From: Variovorax sp. PAMC 28711
GTDB lineage: Bacteria > Pseudomonadota > Gammaproteobacteria > Burkholderiales > Burkholderiaceae_C
Assembly: GCF_001577265.1 (NCBI RefSeq)
Contig: NZ_CP014517.1
Coordinates: 2,409,001-2,473,000, forward strand
DNA: 64,000 nucleotides
Reading direction: 5' to 3'
Positions 62,959 to 64,000 of the stretch are shown one piece after another. The position numbers and the translations under genes were made by a program. The notes beneath the pieces are model-generated. The model had not been told where the DNA came from. It ran no database searches and was given only the letters and a program-made list of their open reading frames with translations. Every line of letters begins with the position of its first letter. The stretch's first letter is position 1.

Positions 62959-64000
62959 GCGGAGGTGCTTTCGGCAGACGGTTTCTTGTGGAGCGGATCG
63001 AGCTCGGGCGGCACGAAGGGCTCGGGCACGACCTGCGGCATCGGGGCCTCACCGCGCAGCGCGGCCTTCAGGCGATACACATAGGCCAGCACCTGCGCCA
63101 CCGCGGTGTAGAGGCTGGCGGGAATCGGCTGGTCGATCTCGGCGTGGGCATACAGCGCACGCGCCAGCATCGGCGACTGCACCACCGGGATCGAATATTC
63201 CTTCGCGATGTCGCGGATCTTCATGGCCAGCAGGTCGGCTCCCTTGGAGATGACCTGCGGCGCGCTCATTTCCTTTTCGTCGTAGCGCATCGCCACGGCA
63301 AAGTGGGTCGGGTTCATCAGGATGAAGTCGGCGCGCGGCACCGCGGTGATGCTGCTGCGCTGCGCCATGTCGCGCGCGTTGTTGCGCTGGCGTCCCTTGG
63401 TGTGCGGGTTGCCGTCGGCTTCCTTGTGTTCCTGCTGGATTTCCTGGTGCGACATCTTCAGCTTGGCGCGGTGGAAGTGGTTCTGCAGCGGCACATCGAC
63501 CAGTGCGGCGGCCAGCACCACCAGCAGCACCAGGCTCAGGCCGGTGACCAGCCAGTCGCCCATCGCGGCCAGCCCGGCCGGCGAGTGCTGCATCCCGAGT
63601 TGCGCGATGGTGTGCAGCGAGCCTGCCGCGAACAGATAGCCGACCGTGCCGAGCAGCCCCGACAGCAAGACCAGCTTGGCGACGTTCACGAGTTGCTGCT
63701 TGGAGAGCAGGTTGCCGATGCCCGAGAGCGGATTGAGCCGGTTCAGGTCGGGCGTGATCGACTTGAGGCTGGCGACCCAGCCGCCGGTAGCCACGGTGGT
63801 CGCGACGGCGGCGAACAGCACGATCGCCGCGAAGATCGCGCACGCGGTCAGCCCGACCGTGGTGTACGCGGTCAGCCGCGCGAGCATGTCGGCGGGTTGC
63901 TGCACGTTGGCGGCGTTGAAATGAAAAGCCTGGGCCAGGCCAGCGCGCATGCGCTCGAACGCGGTGGGCGCCAGCAGCAGCAATGCGACGCCGCCGGTGC
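62955..64000 (-). CDS. flhB: flagellar type III export switch protein FlhB (5' end beyond window)
   Basis: Export apparatus protein that switches specificity from rod/hook to filament substrates. The N-terminus is cut off by the window edge; the frame stays open to 64000 (reading T-G-G-V-A-L-L-L-L-A-P at the edge), so the TTG at 63983 is not a real start. Membrane spans are visible in the first part. The autocleavage motif N-P-T-H is intact in I-L-M-N-P-T-H-F-A-V-A-M-R-Y, and the cytoplasmic tail ends Pro-rich. It is the upstream member of the flhB-flhA-flhF-fliA series. Confidence 0.95.
   Translation of the reverse strand, partial: TGGVALLLLAPTAFERMRAGLAQAFHFNAANVQQPADMLARLTAYTTVGLTACAIFAAIVLFAAVATTVATGGWVASLKSITPDLNRLNPLSGIGNLLSKQQLVNVAKLVLLSGLLGTVGYLFAAGSLHTIAQLGMQHSPAGLAAMGDWLVTGLSLVLLVVLAAALVDVPLQNHFHRAKLKMSHQEIQQEHKEADGNPHTKGRQRNNARDMAQRSSITAVPRADFILMNPTHFAVAMRYDEKEMSAPQVISKGADLLAMKIRDIAKEYSIPVVQSPMLARALYAHAEIDQPIPASLYTAVAQVLAYVYRLKAALRGEAPMPQVVPEPFVPPELDPLHKKPSAESTSA

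Overview
The window is a GC-rich (roughly two-thirds G+C), almost gap-free bacterial chromosome segment. Gene content and order (leuS-lptE-holA, a type II gshA/gshB pair, kup, PPi-dependent phosphofructokinase, flgB-L plus flhB-flhA-flhF-fliA) point to a motile betaproteobacterium of the Burkholderiales, most likely Comamonadaceae (Variovorax/Acidovorax-like). This placement is an inference from gene content, not a database match. No tRNA, rRNA, CRISPR, IS element or prophage was seen. No gene-free stretch exceeds 300 bp.

Layout. 1-7744 (minus): glycogen operon glgB - yefM-yoeB toxin-antitoxin - glgX - glgC - glgA, with the TA pair and its own autoregulated promoter sitting inside the operon. 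7956-13875 (plus): RND multidrug efflux system (lipoprotein adaptor, pump, outer-membrane channel). 13935-18193 (plus): leuS, lptE, holA. 18180-23251 (minus): an unusual four-gene operon of two galactose-oxidase-type copper-radical enzymes (lipoproteins) flanking a membrane-anchored c-type cytochrome and a SCO copper chaperone. It lies between holA and proA. 23341-31915: proA, gshA, kup, a DUF4239-like membrane protein, a divergent polysaccharide-deacetylase-family gene, a BenE-type transporter and gshB. 31878-35408 (minus): Fur-box-preceded TonB siderophore receptor plus PepSY membrane protein. 35484-43919: class II amidotransferase, DHA2 exporter, a divergent zinc-ribbon metallopeptidase, then (minus) thiolase - PaaG-like crotonase - long-chain-type acyl-CoA dehydrogenase - PPi-phosphofructokinase - CWC cysteine-rich protein.

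44017-64000 is flagellar. On the minus strand flgBCDEFGHIJKL runs into two degenerate EAL-HDOD signalling genes. The divergent plus-strand genes are flgA, flgM (with a sigma-28-like promoter) and flgN. After a nested inverted-repeat element come fliA, flhF, flhA and flhB (minus), the last cut by the window end. FlgM and FliA are the anti-sigma/sigma pair controlling late flagellar genes; the HDOD proteins are probably co-expressed with rod, hook and junction proteins.

The strongest candidate for a little-described system is the copper-radical oxidase / cytochrome c / SCO operon. Both oxidases keep the complete Cys-Tyr cofactor and copper ligand set. A dedicated copper chaperone and a cytochrome encoded between them suggest a periplasmic or outer-membrane alcohol/aldehyde/glycan-oxidising module that may pass electrons to a cytochrome instead of, or as well as, oxygen.
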